In this document: piece by piece, positions 28,052-39,370 of the stretch | Numbering within the stretch: position 1 is the first letter of the stretch | Layout of the letters: each line of letters opens with the position of its first letter | DNA from: Azohydromonas caseinilytica | Lineage (GTDB): Bacteria > Pseudomonadota > Gammaproteobacteria > Burkholderiales > Burkholderiaceae_C | Direction of reading: 5' to 3' | Assembly (NCBI RefSeq): GCF_012927045.1 | Contig: NZ_JABBFW010000006.1 | Location: forward strand, 226,461-290,460 | Length of the DNA: 64,000 nt | Translations under genes and position numbers: made by a program | Notes under the pieces: generated by a model | Database searches by the model: none | The model's input: the letters and a program-made list of their open reading frames with translations, nothing else | Told to the model about the DNA's origin: nothing

Positions 28052-28992
28052 TCGCTGAGCCAGTCGCGCGGGCGCAGGAAGTCGCTGTAGAGCCGCGCCT
28101 CCGCGCTGCCGGGTTGCGGATGCCAGTCGTAGCGCCACTTCACCAGCGGCGGCATCGACATCAGGATGCTCTCGGTGCGTCCGCCCGATTGCAGCCCGAA
28201 GAGCGTGCCACGGTCGAACACGAGGTTGAACTCGACGTAGCGCCCGCGGCGGTAGGCTTGGAAGTCGCGCTCGCGCTCGCCATAGGGCAGATCGCGGCGG
28301 CGCTCGACGATGGGCAGGTACGCGGGCAGGAAGGCCTCGCCCGCCGACTTCACCATCTCGAAGCTGCCTTGCGGCCCCAGCTCGCAGAAGTCGTCGAAGA
28401 AGATGCCGCCCACGCCGCGCGGCTCGTTGCGGTGCTTCAAAAAGAAGTACTCGTCGCACCAGGCCTTGAAGCGCGGATGCAGCGTGTCGCCGAAAGGCGC
28501 CAGCGCGTCGTGGCAGCTGCGGTGGAAGTGGCGCGCGTCTTCTTCAAAGCCGTAGTAGGGCGTGAGGTCCATGCCACCGCCGAACCACAGCACCGGCGCA
28601 CCGCCGTCCTGCGGTTGCGCGGCGAACATGCGCACGTTCATGTGCACCGTGGGCACCAGCGGGTTGCGCGGATGCAGCACCAGCGACACGCCCATGGCCT
28701 CGAAGGCCGCGCCGGTCAGCTCGGGCCGGTGCTGCGTGGCCGAGGGCGGCAGCGTGCGGCCCTTCACGTGCGAGAAGTTGCAGCCGCCGCGCTCCAGCAG
28801 GTTGCCCTCCTCCACCAGCCGCGACAGGCCGTCGCCTTCGAGGCGGCCACCGGGCTCGCGCGTCCAGCCGTCGCTGCGGAAGGGCACGCCGTCGGCGGCT
28901 TCCAGCGCCGAGACGATGCGCTGCTGCAGGTCGAGCAGCCAGGCGCGCACGACGCTGGTGTCCAGCCCGTCGGCGATGCTGATGGCGGCCAT
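28048..28992 (-). CDS. hemF: Oxygen-dependent coproporphyrinogen III oxidase, 314 aa
   Basis: Oxidatively decarboxylates coproporphyrinogen III to protoporphyrinogen IX in haem synthesis, using O2. Family motifs are [44 protein letters not shown] and the C-terminal [20 protein letters not shown]. The ATG 28992 (MAAIS) lies 4 bp after the purD stop. An ATG at 29016, inside purD, would add eight residues. Its use implies aerobic or microaerobic growth. The O2-independent hemN is not in the window. Confidence 0.96.
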   Translation of the reverse strand: MAAISIADGLDTSVVRAWLLDLQQRIVSALEAADGVPFRSDGWTREPGGRLEGDGLSRLVEEGNLLERGGCNFSHVKGRTLPPSATQHRPELTGAAFEAMGVSLVLHPRNPLVPTVHMNVRMFAAQPQDGGAPVLWFGGGMDLTPYYGFEEDARHFHRSCHDALAPFGDTLHPRFKAWCDEYFFLKHRNEPRGVGGIFFDDFCELGPQGSFEMVKSAGEAFLPAYLPIVERRRDLPYGERERDFQAYRRGRYVEFNLVFDRGTLFGLQSGGRTESILMSMPPLVKWRYDWHPQPGSAEARLYSDFLRPRDWLSE

Positions 28993-28996
28993 GGCG

Positions 28997-30280
28997 TCAG
29001 CGCGGCTTGATGGCACGGTGGCCGATGTCCTTGCGAAACTGCGCGCCGTCGAACTGCACGCTCGCGAGCACGTCGTAGGCGCGCTGCTGCGCCTGCTTGG
29101 CCGACTCGCCCAGCGCCGTCACGCACAGCACGCGGCCGCCGCTGGTGACCACGCCCTGTTCGCCCAGCGTGGTGCCGGCGTGGAAGACCATCGCGTCCTC
29201 GGCCGGCGCAGGCAAACCGTGGATGGCGTCGCCCTTGCGCGGGTTCATCGGGTAGCCGGCGGCGGCCATCACCACGCCCAGCGCAAAGCGGCGGTCCCAT
29301 TGCAGCTCGACCTTGTTGAGCGTGCCGTCGGTGGCGTGCAGCAGCACCTCCAGCAGGTCGCTCTTGAGACGCATCAGGATCGGCTGCGTCTCGGGGTCGC
29401 CCATGCGCGTGTTGAACTCCAGCGTCTTGACGTGGCCTTCGGGGCTGATCATCAGCCCGGCGTACAGGAAGCCCGTGAAGGGCTTGCCGTCGCGCGCCAT
29501 GCCGGCGATGGTGGGCAGGATGATTTCGTGCATCGCCCGCGCATGCACGTTGGGCGTGACCACCGGCGCGGGCGAGTACGCGCCCATGCCGCCGGTGTTG
29601 GGGCCCTCGTCGGCATCGAGCAGCCGCTTGTGGTCCTGGCTGGTGGCCAGGGGCAGCACATGGTGGCCGTCGCACAGCACGATGAAGCTGGCTTCCTCGC
29701 CCTGCAGGAACTCCTCGATCACCACGCGCGCGCCGCCGGCGTTGTGCTGCACGCCCAGCTCGTTGCCTTCGAGCATGAAGTCGATGGCCTGGTGCGCCTC
29801 CTCCAGCGTCATGGCCACCACCACGCCCTTGCCTGCGGCCAGGCCGTCGGCCTTGACCACGATCGGCGCGCCCATGCGGTCCACGTAGGCATGGGCCGCC
29901 GCGGCGTCGGTGAAGCTCTCATACGCCGCGGTCGGGATGCCGTGGCGCTTCATGAAGTCCTTGGCGAAGGCCTTGGAGCTCTCCAGCTGCGCGGCGGCCC
30001 GGGTGGGGCCGAAGATGCGCAATTGGCGCTGGCGGAACACGTCCACCACGCCGGCGGCCAGCGGCGCCTCGGGGCCGACCACGGTCAGCGCAACCTTCTC
30101 GGCCTGGGCGAAGTCAGCCAGCTCGTTGACGTCGGTAAGCGGCACGTTGCGCAGGCGCGGGTCGGTGGCCGTGCCGCCGTTGCCCGGCGCGACGAACACC
30201 TGGTTGACGCGCGGCGACTGCGCCAGCTTCCAGGCCAGCGCGTGCTCGCGCCCGCCGCTGCCGATGACCAAAACCTTCAT
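28997..30280 (-). CDS. purD: Phosphoribosylamine-glycine ligase, 427 aa
   Basis: The second step of purine synthesis: ATP-dependent joining of phosphoribosylamine and glycine. The ATP-grasp fold is complete. The N-domain has [19 protein letters not shown] and [16 protein letters not shown]. The ATP-binding loop lies in [14 protein letters not shown]. Metal-binding residues are in [12 protein letters not shown], and the C-domain ends normally. The ATG overlaps the yebC stop by 4 nt (ATGA). Purine, haem, NAD and ribosome-maturation genes lie in one leftward block, as is common in Burkholderiales. Confidence 0.97.
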   Translation of the reverse strand: MKVLVIGSGGREHALAWKLAQSPRVNQVFVAPGNGGTATDPRLRNVPLTDVNELADFAQAEKVALTVVGPEAPLAAGVVDVFRQRQLRIFGPTRAAAQLESSKAFAKDFMKRHGIPTAAYESFTDAAAAHAYVDRMGAPIVVKADGLAAGKGVVVAMTLEEAHQAIDFMLEGNELGVQHNAGGARVVIEEFLQGEEASFIVLCDGHHVLPLATSQDHKRLLDADEGPNTGGMGAYSPAPVVTPNVHARAMHEIILPTIAGMARDGKPFTGFLYAGLMISPEGHVKTLEFNTRMGDPETQPILMRLKSDLLEVLLHATDGTLNKVELQWDRRFALGVVMAAAGYPMNPRKGDAIHGLPAPAEDAMVFHAGTTLGEQGVVTSGGRVLCVTALGESAKQAQQRAYDVLASVQFDGAQFRKDIGHRAIKPR

Positions 30281-31008
30281 GCCTGTTCCTCGATCTCGGC
30301 GTTGTGATAGACGGCCTGGGTGTCGTCGAGGTCTTCGAGCACGTCCAGCAGCTTCTGCATGCGCTGCGCGTCCTCGCCGGCGAGCTCGATGGTGTTCTCC
30401 GCGCGCATGGTCACTTCCGCGACCTCGGGCTGGAAGCCGGCGCCGGCCAGCGCCTCCTTGACGGTCTCGAACTCGCCCGGGGCGGTCAGCACCTCGATGG
30501 AGCCGTCGTCACCGGTGATCACATCCTCGGCGCCGGCTTCGAGCGCCGCCTCCATCAGCTTGTCCTCGTCGGTGCCGGGCGCGAACAGCAGCTGGCCGCA
30601 GTGCTTGAACTGGAAGGCCACCGAGCCCTCGGTGCCCAGGTTGCCGCCGTACTTGCTGAAGGCGTGGCGCACCTCGGCCACGGTGCGCACGCGGTTGTCG
30701 GTCATGCAGTCCACGATGATCGCGGCGCCGCCGATGCCGTAGCCCTCGTACCGGATCTCCTCGTAGCTCACGCCTTCGAGGTTGCCGGTGGCCTTGTCGA
30801 CGTTGCGCTTGATGGTGTCGGCCGGCATGTTGGCGGCCTTGGCCTTGTCGATGGCCAGCCGCAGCCGAGGGTTGGCGGAGATGTCACCCCCGCCCTGGCG
30901 TGCCGCGACCATGATCTCGCGGATCACGCGGGTCCAGACCTTGCCGCGCTTCTCGTCCTGGCGGCCCTTGCGGTGCTGGATGTTGGCCCATTTGGAATGT
31001 CCGGCCAT
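30277..31008 (-). CDS. yebC: YebC/PmpR family protein (TACO1-like), 243 aa
   Basis: The start [20 protein letters not shown] is diagnostic. Other conserved parts are [40 protein letters not shown] and the C-terminal [14 protein letters not shown]. Members bind DNA or ribosomes; some act as regulators and others relieve ribosome stalling at proline stretches, so a precise role should not be assumed. It is the first gene of the leftward block and is divergent from the HerA-like ATPase gene, with ~110 bp between them for both promoters. Confidence 0.95.
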   Translation of the reverse strand: MAGHSKWANIQHRKGRQDEKRGKVWTRVIREIMVAARQGGGDISANPRLRLAIDKAKAANMPADTIKRNVDKATGNLEGVSYEEIRYEGYGIGGAAIIVDCMTDNRVRTVAEVRHAFSKYGGNLGTEGSVAFQFKHCGQLLFAPGTDEDKLMEAALEAGAEDVITGDDGSIEVLTAPGEFETVKEALAGAGFQPEVAEVTMRAENTIELAGEDAQRMQKLLDVLEDLDDTQAVYHNAEIEEQA

Positions 31009-31120
31009 CTTTGGCTGCTCCTCGCCGGCCCATGGGGCGTTCGGCTCTTGTGCTTGGTTAGACTGGCCTCGATTTTACCGGTCGCCCCCGCCACGCCCTT
31101 TTTGAAGGAGCCCGCACGCC

Positions 31121-32626
31121 ATGGCTGATCCGATATTGATCGCCCGTCACGGCAAACAGGAAGCCTGCCTGCTGCCCGCGCTGGCCAACCGCCACGGCCT
31201 GGTCACCGGGGCCACCGGTACCGGCAAGACCGTCACGCTGCAGCGCCTGGCCGAGGGCTTCAGCGGCATCGGCGTGCCGGTGTTCATGGCGGATGTGAAG
31301 GGCGATCTCACCGGCATCAGCCAGCCCGGGCAGCTCCCGCCCAAGCTGGCCGCCACGTTGGCGGACCGCGGCATGGAGCCGCTGCAACCCGTGGCCTGCC
31401 CGGTGACGCTGTGGGACGTGTTCGGCAACCAGGGCCATCCGGTGCGCGCCACCGTGAGCGACATGGGCCCGCTGCTGCTGGCGCGCATGCTCGACCTCAA
31501 CGAGACCCAGACCGGCGTGCTCAACCTCGTGTTCCGCATCGCCGACGACGCCGGGCTGCTGCTGCTCGACCTCAAGGACCTGCGCGCCATGCTGCAGCAC
31601 GTGGGCGAGAACGCGCGGGAGTACACCACCAGCCACGGCACCATGAGCGCCGCCAGCATCGGCGCCATCCAGCGCTCGCTGCTGCAGATCGAGCAGCAAG
31701 GCGGCGACAAGTTCTTCGGCGAGCCCATGCTCGACATCGCCGACCTCATGCAGACGGTCGACGGCCGCGGCGTGGTCAACATCCTGGCCGCCGACAAGCT
31801 GCTGCAGGCGCCGCGCCTGTACGCCACCTTCCTGCTGTGGATGCTGTCCGAGCTGTTCGAGACGCTGCCCGAGGTGGGCGACCTGGACAAGCCCAAGCTG
31901 GTCTTCTTCTTCGACGAGGCGCACCTGCTGTTCAAGGACGCGCCGGCGGTGCTGGTCGAGCGCATCGAGCTGGTGGTGCGGCTGGTGCGCAGCAAGGGCG
32001 TTGGCGTGTATTTCGTCACGCAAAACCCGGCCGACCTGCCCGACAGTGTGCTGGCGCAACTGGGCAACCGCGTGCAGCACGCGCTGCGCACCTTCACGCC
32101 GCGCGACCAGAAGGCCGTGCGCGCGGCGGCGCAGACCATGCGGCCGAATCCGGCGCTGGACCTGGAGGCCGCCATCACCGAGCTGGCCGTGGGCGAGGCC
32201 CTGGTGAGCCTGCTCGACGAGCATGGCCGCCCCGGCATCACGCAGCGCGTGTTCGTGCAGCCGCCGGGCAGCCGCCTCGGGCCGGTCACGCCCGAACAGC
32301 GGCGCGCGCTGCTGGAAGGCTCGCTGGTGGCCGGCGTGTATGAAAAGGCGGTGGACCGCGAGTCGGCCTACGAGCAGTTGCGTGCCCGCGTGCCGGGTGC
32401 CGCAGCCGGGTCGTCGCCGGCGTCCGCCCCGGCCGGTGAAGGCGGACTGCTGGACGGCCTGAAGGACATGCTCTTCGGCAGCACCGGCCCGCGTGGCGGG
32501 CGGCGCGAAGGACTGGCCGAGGCCGCCGCGCGCAGCGCCATGCGCAGCGTGGGCTCGGCCGTGGGCCGCGAGATCGTGCGCGGCGTGCTGGGCTCGCTGC
32601 TGGGGGGCACGCGCCGGCGGCGCTGA
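31121..32626 (+). CDS. HerA-like ATPase (DUF853, YjgR family), 501 aa
   Basis: A single-domain P-loop ATPase of the HerA/FtsK superfamily. Walker A is GATGTGKT at 30-37. A characteristic [17 protein letters not shown] follows. Walker B is [13 protein letters not shown], the sensor motif [15 protein letters not shown] and an arginine-finger-like R lies in GNRVQHALR. The C-terminal ~80 residues are a Gly/Ala/Arg-rich linker and a basic end (GGTRRRR). YjgR proteins are common in proteobacteria but unassigned in function. No NurA-like nuclease gene is adjacent, so a HerA-NurA repair pair is not supported. Confidence 0.88.
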   Translation: MADPILIARHGKQEACLLPALANRHGLVTGATGTGKTVTLQRLAEGFSGIGVPVFMADVKGDLTGISQPGQLPPKLAATLADRGMEPLQPVACPVTLWDVFGNQGHPVRATVSDMGPLLLARMLDLNETQTGVLNLVFRIADDAGLLLLDLKDLRAMLQHVGENAREYTTSHGTMSAASIGAIQRSLLQIEQQGGDKFFGEPMLDIADLMQTVDGRGVVNILAADKLLQAPRLYATFLLWMLSELFETLPEVGDLDKPKLVFFFDEAHLLFKDAPAVLVERIELVVRLVRSKGVGVYFVTQNPADLPDSVLAQLGNRVQHALRTFTPRDQKAVRAAAQTMRPNPALDLEAAITELAVGEALVSLLDEHGRPGITQRVFVQPPGSRLGPVTPEQRRALLEGSLVAGVYEKAVDRESAYEQLRARVPGAAAGSSPASAPAGEGGLLDGLKDMLFGSTGPRGGRREGLAEAAARSAMRSVGSAVGREIVRGVLGSLLGGTRRRR

Positions 32627-32677
32627 GCGTCACGTCATGAGCGGCGACGGCGCGGCCAGCGGGCCGAGCTTCGGGGT

Positions 32678-33115
32678 TCAGCGTTGCCAGTGACCGTGAT
32701 GGCCACGCCAGCCGTGCGGCTGCCGGTACACCGGCGTCGGCACGTAGACCACCGGAGGCGCCGTCAGGTAGCGCGGTGCCGCGGGCACATACACCGGCGG
32801 AGGCGGTGCGTACACGGGCGGCGGCGCATAGTAAATGGGCGGCGGCGCCACGTAGGCCGGCGGACGCGGCACGTACAGCGGCGGCGGCGAGACATAGACC
32901 GGCGGCGGCGGCACGTAGACCACGCCGGGCGGTGAAACGTAGACCGGCGCCGGGCGCAACGGCGAGCTGGAGATCACAGTGCCGACCGACACGCCCGGCT
33001 GAACCGGGGCGTTGATGCCCACCGACCACTGCACATCGCCCGCACGGGCCGGCATCGCCAGCAGGCCCGCCAGGGAAAGCACGGCGGAGGAAAGTAGAAG
33101 GTGGGAGCGCTTCAT
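32678..33115 (-). CDS. Secreted Pro/Tyr/Val-rich repeat protein, 145 aa
   Basis: A signal peptide (MKRSHLLLSSAVLSLAGLLA, cleavage after ARAG) is followed by a short globular start (DVQWSVGINAPVQPGVSVG). Then come about ten degenerate repeats of the form PPPVYV, PPPIYYAPP and PRPPAYV. The end is His/Arg-rich (HGWRGHHGHWQR). Such proteins are widespread in Comamonadaceae and are presumably envelope-associated. No enzymatic domain is visible. The codon repetition makes the other frames open too, but only this one has a signal peptide and ribosome binding site. Confidence 0.8.
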   Translation of the reverse strand: MKRSHLLLSSAVLSLAGLLAMPARAGDVQWSVGINAPVQPGVSVGTVISSSPLRPAPVYVSPPGVVYVPPPPVYVSPPPLYVPRPPAYVAPPPIYYAPPPVYAPPPPVYVPAAPRYLTAPPVVYVPTPVYRQPHGWRGHHGHWQR

Positions 33116-33278
33116 GGTGGCGTCCTTCGAAGAGGTTCTTTCTCAACGCACGGCGCGGCGCCCCGGTGGACGGCCCAGTTGTGTCGGGCTGCAAGCACAC
33201 CCCCCGATACCCCCTCTATAGAATCCCGCAGACCGTGCATTGCGCCGGCCCGCGGCCGGCCCACTTCCTCACCTCCCC

Positions 33279-35084
<1,806 letters not shown>

Positions 35085-35231
35085 GGCGCCACCCGGGCCG
35101 GGATGGCGGCTGAATTGCACGTCCCCTTCCCTGCCCGCCGGTGTGATGCCGCAGGGGCCGCTGCACAGCGGCGACAATCGGTGCTCTGGCGGGCCCGGGT
35201 CCGCCGCCCATTACTTGCAGGAGACCGCCGC

Positions 35232-35480
35232 ATGGCCAAACCCAACTACGCCTTCGAAAAACGTCAGCGCGATCTCGCCAAGAAGAAAAAGAAGGAAGAA
35301 AAGATGGAGGAGCGCAAGGCGCGCAAGGCCGCCGGCGGCCTGACTGAAGGCGGCGAGGGCGCCGCGGTCGCGCCTGAAGGCGACGTGACCGACCCCGGCG
35401 ACGGCAGCGCCGGCGTCTCCGAGATCCAGCGCGACGACCCCACCGGCAACGGCGCCCCGGCCGCCGACGCCGCACGCTGA
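35232..35480 (+). CDS. Small conserved Lys/Glu-rich protein, 82 aa
   Basis: The start MAKPNYAFEKRQRDLAKKKK follows CAGGAGACC at a good distance. The first half is a basic, helical, KKKEEK-rich segment ending in RKARKAAGG. The second half is acidic and Gly-rich. Proteins of this type are widely conserved next to housekeeping genes in betaproteobacteria and carry no assigned function. The charge pattern suggests RNA or ribosome contact, which is inference. Confidence 0.75.
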   Translation: MAKPNYAFEKRQRDLAKKKKKEEKMEERKARKAAGGLTEGGEGAAVAPEGDVTDPGDGSAGVSEIQRDDPTGNGAPAADAAR

Positions 35481-35544
35481 ACGGTCCCGCGCCGCGCCGG
35501 GCGCCGCCTGCGGCGGACACCGGTGTCGGCGCGTTTTCTCCCCG

Positions 35545-35940
35545 ATGACGATGCCCCCTTCCGCGCCCTGCCCCTGCGGCAGCGGCACCGCCTACGGTGG
35601 CTGCTGCGCGCGCTGGCACGACGGCCCGCAGCGGCTGCAGGCGCCCGACGCCCAGGTGCTCATGCGCTCGCGCTACAGCGCCTTCGTGCTGGGCCTGCGC
35701 GAGTACCTGCTCGACACCTGGCACCCCGGCACCCGCCCGGCCACGCTGGAGCCCAACGAGCCCGGCCTGCGCTGGCTGGGCCTGCAGGTGAAGCGCCACG
35801 AGGTGCTGGACCCGGACCATGCCCGCGTCGAGTTCGTGGCGCGCAGCAAGCTCGGCGGCCGCGCGCACCGGCTGCATGAGCTCAGCCGCTTCGTGCGCGA
35901 GGACGGCCGCTGGCTCTACGTGGACGGCGACCTGCTTTGA
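35545..35940 (+). CDS. YchJ-family SEC-C motif protein, 131 aa
   Basis: The SEC-C zinc motif is at the N-terminus as PCPCGSGTAYGGCC (four Cys/His-type ligands). The YchJ core follows: LMRSRYSAFVLGLREYLLDTWHP and the HELSRFVREDGRWLYVDG ending (NTF2-like fold). YchJ proteins usually carry a second SEC-C motif at the C-terminus. It is absent here, as in the shorter betaproteobacterial members. The stop overlaps the TTG start of the pseudouridine synthase gene by 4 nt. Confidence 0.88.
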   Translation: MTMPPSAPCPCGSGTAYGGCCARWHDGPQRLQAPDAQVLMRSRYSAFVLGLREYLLDTWHPGTRPATLEPNEPGLRWLGLQVKRHEVLDPDHARVEFVARSKLGGRAHRLHELSRFVREDGRWLYVDGDLL

Positions 35941-36710
35941 GCCACGCGCCGCCGTCCGACGCCGATACGCCCGCTCCGCTGCCGCTGCTGTACCACGACG
36001 GGTACCTGGTCATCGTGGACAAGCCCGCCGGGCTGCTGGTGCACCGCACCGCGCTGGACGCGCATGAGCAGCGCGCCGCGCTGCAACTGGTGCGCGACCA
36101 GATCGGTGCCCCGGTCTGGCCGGTGCACCGCCTCGACAAGGGCACCTCGGGCGTGCTGGCCTTCGCCCTGGATGTGGACACGGCGCGCCGGCTGGGCGCG
36201 CAGTTCGAAGCCGGCGTACCGCGCAAGACCTATCTCGCGCTGGTGCGAGGCTGGCCACCAGCGGCGGGCGAGATCGACCACCCGCTGGCGCGCGATCCCG
36301 AGCGCCCTTCGGCCGGCCAGCCGCTGCTGGCCGCGCGCACGCGCTACGAGCGCCTGGCCCGCGTGGAATGGCCCTTCGCCACCGATGCGCGCCATTCGAC
36401 CAGCCGCTACGCGCTGCTGCAGGTCTTTCCCGAGAGCGGGCGGCGCCACCAGATCCGCCGCCATTTGAAGCACATCGCCCACCCCCTCATCGGCGACGCG
36501 ACCCACGGCAAGGGCGCGCACAACCGTGCCGTGGCGTCGTGGCTGGGCCTGCAGCGGCTGTGGCTGCATGCGCTGGCGCTGGAGCTGACGCATCCCGCCA
36601 CCGGCCGGCCGTTTTGGCTGCAGGCCTTGCCCGATGCCTCGTGGCGCGCGCTGCTGGCGCAAGGGGCCTGGGAATGGGACAAGCCGCGGCCGGCGTGGGC
36701 GCTGGACTGA
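35937..36710 (+). CDS. truC: RluA-family pseudouridine synthase, TruC-like, 257 aa
   Basis: Isomerises a uridine in RNA. The catalytic motif is VHRLDKGTSGVLAFA with its Asp. KPAGLLVHR, ARTRYERLAR and RRHQIRRHLKHIAHPLIGD complete the RluA fold. The RRHQIRRH form and the absence of an S4 domain, together with the 257-aa length, point to TruC (tRNA U65) rather than RluA/C/D. The start is a TTG overlapping the previous stop; no ATG or GTG lies before the first conserved strand, so this weak start is the only fitting one. Confidence 0.85.
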   Translation: MSHAPPSDADTPAPLPLLYHDGYLVIVDKPAGLLVHRTALDAHEQRAALQLVRDQIGAPVWPVHRLDKGTSGVLAFALDVDTARRLGAQFEAGVPRKTYLALVRGWPPAAGEIDHPLARDPERPSAGQPLLAARTRYERLARVEWPFATDARHSTSRYALLQVFPESGRRHQIRRHLKHIAHPLIGDATHGKGAHNRAVASWLGLQRLWLHALALELTHPATGRPFWLQALPDASWRALLAQGAWEWDKPRPAWALD

Positions 36711-36725
36711 CGGCGGCGCGTCCCG

Positions 36726-37112
36726 TCACTCCAAGTCCTGGTGCAGGCACAGGATGTTGCCTTCCGGGTCCTCGAACCACGCGGCCTTCTCGGAGCCCAG
36801 CACGCAGACGTGATTCACGGTCTTGAGCCCGGGCAGGTCGTAGTCGGCAAAGCGCACGCCGCGGTCCTGCAACTCGGCCACGGCCTGCGCGATGTCCTGG
36901 ACGCGAAAGCTCAGCGCGGTGTGCTCCGCCTTGGTGCCTTCGGGCTTCGGAAACAGCGCCAATGCCGTACCGCCGCAGCGATAGACGAACTTGCCATCGG
37001 GCCTGAGTCCTTCGGGCCTCAGGCCCAGCTGCTCCTCGTAGAAGCGGCGTGCCCGCTGCAGGTCCTTCACCGGCAGCATGCAGGTCACTTCGCTGTGCGT
37101 CAGTGCCGTCAT
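36726..37112 (-). CDS. VOC-superfamily (glyoxalase/bleomycin-resistance fold) protein, 128 aa
   Basis: A small metal-binding fold of two beta-alpha-beta-beta-beta units. LPVKDLQRARRFYEEQLGL opens it and EDPEGNILCLHQD closes it with the metal-binding Glu. HTALSFRVQDIAQAVAELQDRG forms the second half. The ATG 37112 follows GAGGGAT and was preferred to the longer frame. Reaction unknown; related proteins act as dioxygenases, lyases or drug-binding proteins. It is the last chromosomal gene before the tRNA locus. Confidence 0.83.
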   Translation of the reverse strand: MTALTHSEVTCMLPVKDLQRARRFYEEQLGLRPEGLRPDGKFVYRCGGTALALFPKPEGTKAEHTALSFRVQDIAQAVAELQDRGVRFADYDLPGLKTVNHVCVLGSEKAAWFEDPEGNILCLHQDLE

Positions 37113-37225
37113 CGCAATCCCTCGATGCGGCCGCTCAAGGACCGCCGTCAACAGGTATAGGCGCAGCGCCCACGGGGCGCCAATCGGTCTGCTGGCGGCG
37201 AACTGCTAAAAAAATCGATAAGTTC

Positions 37226-37255
37226 TTGCAAGACGCGTTTTGACACTGATATACT
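37226..37255 (+). promoter_or_regulatory. Promoter of tRNA-Ala
   Basis: -35 TTGCAA (37226-37231) and -10 TATACT (37250-37255) are spaced by 18 bp, and the mature tRNA begins 12 bp later. The run is AT-rich against the chromosome average. Confidence 0.65.
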
Positions 37256-37267
37256 CATGGCTTCTGT

Positions 37268-37343
<76 letters not shown>

Positions 37344-37401
37344 CTTATTCAGGACACGCTAAAGTCTTTGTAAATCAAGCACTTAGCGCACACGCTCAGA
37401 T

Positions 37402-37428
37402 CCTCATGGGTACAGGACGTGGGTACAG
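37402..37428 (+). repeat. Arm-type direct repeats, left end
   Basis: Two GGGTACAG copies (37408-37415, 37421-37428) are spaced 13 bp start to start and preceded by CCTCAT. The same arrangement, with the same CCTCAT lead and 13-bp spacing, occurs at 49745-49771 near the right end. GCACTTAG at 37379-37386 also recurs on the right (49800-49807). They are probable integrase or excision-factor binding sites. Confidence 0.6.
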
Positions 37429-37435
37429 TCTCAAG

Positions 37436-37475
37436 GGCCTCGGGTAGTTCGCTCCCCGGGGCCTTTTGCTTTTCT
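37436..37475 (+). terminator. Rho-independent terminator at the element's left end
   Basis: A 9-bp stem (37436-37444 with 37455-37463, one G-U pair, ending CCCCGGGGCC) is followed by TTTTGCTTTT. It lies ~95 bp after the tRNA and would stop tRNA transcription in place of the native terminator now displaced to 49861. Confidence 0.78.
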
Positions 37476-37489
37476 GGGTCTGGAGAGTG

Positions 37490-38155
37490 ATGACTATCGA
37501 ACAACGGGTAACGGCTCGCCTAGAGGAACTGGTTAGACAGGCAGGCCCGCTTACGGCCGGCAATAACGCTGGAAACGCGACCAGTGCTCAACAAGCACAT
37601 GAGTGCGCAGGCTGGCTCATCGCAGCTCAGAGCATGGTGCATCTTGTGTGCCCTGTGGGCCACCCGTACCGCAATGCGATAGACATGCTTGCGGTTTCAG
37701 CGGCAGGCCCTCTCACCGCTGGACTGAATCGCACCGTTGGAGTCGCTCAACAGACTGTGATTCGCCTCCTGGAAGATGCCAGAGCCGGGCTTCTTGCAAC
37801 CGTTGCGAATGCAGCGCGGGCGGAGGTGTTCGACGAGTTTCTCGACCATGCCAAGGAATACCACCGCAGGGACCGGAAGAACGAAGCCGGCACCATTGCA
37901 GGAGTTGTGTTTGAAGACACCATCAGGCGTCTCTGTGACAAGCAAGGCATAACGCAGAAAGGGGTGCCGTTGGATCGGCTCATCTCTGAGCTGACCGGCA
38001 AGGGTCTTCTGACCTCCACCAAGGCCAAGCGTGCCCGCACCGCAGCCCACGTTCGCACGAAGGCCACACATGCGCAGTGGGAGGAGTTCGCGCTTAGCGA
38101 CGTGGACGAGACCATCCGCGTCACGACAGAGCTTGTGGAGCTGCTGGAAAGCTGA
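37490..38155 (+). CDS. HEPN-like protein with RX4H motif, candidate defence or toxin gene, 221 aa
   Basis: The ATG at 37490 follows GGAGAG; an upstream TTG frame is unlikely. The protein is predicted all-helical, with polar N-terminus, a middle helix set (NRTVGVAQQTVIRLLEDARAG) and a C-terminal domain. In that domain FEDTIRRLCDKQGI, LDRLISELTGKGLL and AHVRTKATHAQW form the layout of DUF4145/HEPN-type proteins. R189-TKAT-H194 matches the RX4-6H catalytic motif of HEPN ribonucleases. HEPN RNases act in abortive infection and toxin-antitoxin systems. No antitoxin gene is adjacent. It is the first gene inside the element, a common place for phage-defence cargo. Nuclease activity is inferred. Confidence 0.62.
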   Translation: MTIEQRVTARLEELVRQAGPLTAGNNAGNATSAQQAHECAGWLIAAQSMVHLVCPVGHPYRNAIDMLAVSAAGPLTAGLNRTVGVAQQTVIRLLEDARAGLLATVANAARAEVFDEFLDHAKEYHRRDRKNEAGTIAGVVFEDTIRRLCDKQGITQKGVPLDRLISELTGKGLLTSTKAKRARTAAHVRTKATHAQWEEFALSDVDETIRVTTELVELLES

Positions 38156-38273
38156 GGCTAGACCGATACGGTTTCCTTTCCCTACTGCCATCAGCCGGCA
38201 CACCGGATAGGCAGTCACTATTCAATTGGCTAGGTGCAGACCTGATGTCTTTTCTAGGACACTAGAACTACAT

Positions 38274-38471
38274 ATGAACAAGATTTACTTGCTAAATGAC
38301 AAGCCTGGGTATCGCTGCGAGTGCGGCAATAGCGAAGCTCTTGGTGATAACGGCCGATATGCGAAATTTCATTCATGGCTTGATCCTCAGCCCCTTCCTA
38401 ATGGGCGCCCAATGGCTCAATGTTTAGTGTGCAATAGCCCGCCTGCAGAACCAATCTACCTTCCTAAGTAA
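38274..38471 (+). CDS. Small Cys-rich (zinc-ribbon-like) protein, 65 aa
   Basis: MNKIYLLNDKPGY precedes a CxC pair (YRCECGN) and, 35 residues later, a CxxC pair (AQCLVCN). These four cysteines could form a zinc ribbon. The protein is otherwise unrecognised. Its DNA is clearly less GC-rich than the flanking chromosome. The ATG 38274 was chosen over an open extension because the extension has no ribosome binding site and the motif lies in the shorter form. Confidence 0.5.
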   Translation: MNKIYLLNDKPGYRCECGNSEALGDNGRYAKFHSWLDPQPLPNGRPMAQCLVCNSPPAEPIYLPK

Positions 38472-38539
38472 CAACAAAGAATTCAAGCCTTGTTGTTGCA
38501 ATTATATTCGCCTATAGGGATCTTTTTGCTTGTGGCGGG

Positions 38540-39370
38540 ATGGGAATGGAAGAAAGCGCTTTACTGGAATTCCTGAATCAGGGCTGGGTCGGCATCGTGG
38601 CCGGCTTGCTTATCAGCGTTATCTTCCATTTTTTGGCTCGCAAGACGCCAACTCTAGCCTACGAAGTAACTTCGTCTCCAGTTTTAAAAGTAGTGGCACA
38701 CACCGGCATCCAAGAGAACATTGCTGTGACCTACCGGGGCGAGTCTGTCTCGCAGTTGTCGGTTGCCACAGTAACTTTGTGGAATGCTGGGCGAGCAACT
38801 CTTGAAGGAACCTCACTAGTCGGCCGTGATCTTCTTCGTGTCGTTCTCAAAAGCGAGCAAAGCCAGATATTAGAATGTTCAATAGAGGCAAATCCCAAAC
38901 CGGCATGCGGGTGTGAAGTTTCTTTGGACGAAAATGGGAAGCGAGCGCTTGTAACTTTTGATTATCTCGACCCTGCCGACGGATTTTCATTTCGCATACT
39001 GCACACAGGCAACGCGGGGGAAGCCATATTACGCGGCGTCCTGAAAGGCGCTCCAATAATTGATGCTGACCAACGCGGCGGATTGTTAGAACGGATCAAG
39101 CGACGCCTCCCCTATACAGCCGGAGGGTACATTTTATTTGCACTCTCTATTGCCGCATTTTATCAGTGGTGGGAGTCAACTCCTCCCATTGAGGCTCCCA
39201 ACGCATTCAGCGGCTTTATAGCTAAGTGGTACCTCGCGGTTATATCGCTTTCGCTATTTCTTGGCTTCCTTTTTATCGACACGATGGGCGACATTTTCGG
39301 CGGCCGAGTGCCAGCCCGTCTCCTGACAAAAGAACGCTTACAAAGAGAACGCTGGAACCGGAAAACATAG
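38540..39370 (+). CDS. Hypothetical membrane protein, 276 aa
   Basis: One N-terminal membrane segment (about 15-33, WVGIVAGLLISVIFHFLA) is followed by ~160 residues of beta-rich soluble domain (about 40-200, with VTYRGESVSQLSVATVTLW and ALVTFDYLDPADGFSFRI). Two C-terminal membrane segments follow (about 205-222 and 238-258). Function unknown. The region from 38160 to 39420 is the most AT-rich of the window, with codon use unlike the chromosome, so this gene and the Cys-rich gene before it look like separately acquired cargo. A second ATG two codons in is also possible. Confidence 0.6.
   Translation: MGMEESALLEFLNQGWVGIVAGLLISVIFHFLARKTPTLAYEVTSSPVLKVVAHTGIQENIAVTYRGESVSQLSVATVTLWNAGRATLEGTSLVGRDLLRVVLKSEQSQILECSIEANPKPACGCEVSLDENGKRALVTFDYLDPADGFSFRILHTGNAGEAILRGVLKGAPIIDADQRGGLLERIKRRLPYTAGGYILFALSIAAFYQWWESTPPIEAPNAFSGFIAKWYLAVISLSLFLGFLFIDTMGDIFGGRVPARLLTKERLQRERWNRKT

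Noticed and set aside
31121-32626. HerA-NurA or HerA-based anti-phage system
   Set aside because: The protein is of the single YjgR/DUF853 type and neither neighbour is a nuclease or SIR2/DUF4297 partner.
32700-32950. Regular repeats that could suggest a CRISPR array or tandem DNA repeat locus
   Set aside because: The periodicity is degenerate and follows the codons of the PPPVYV protein; no constant repeat with unique spacers.
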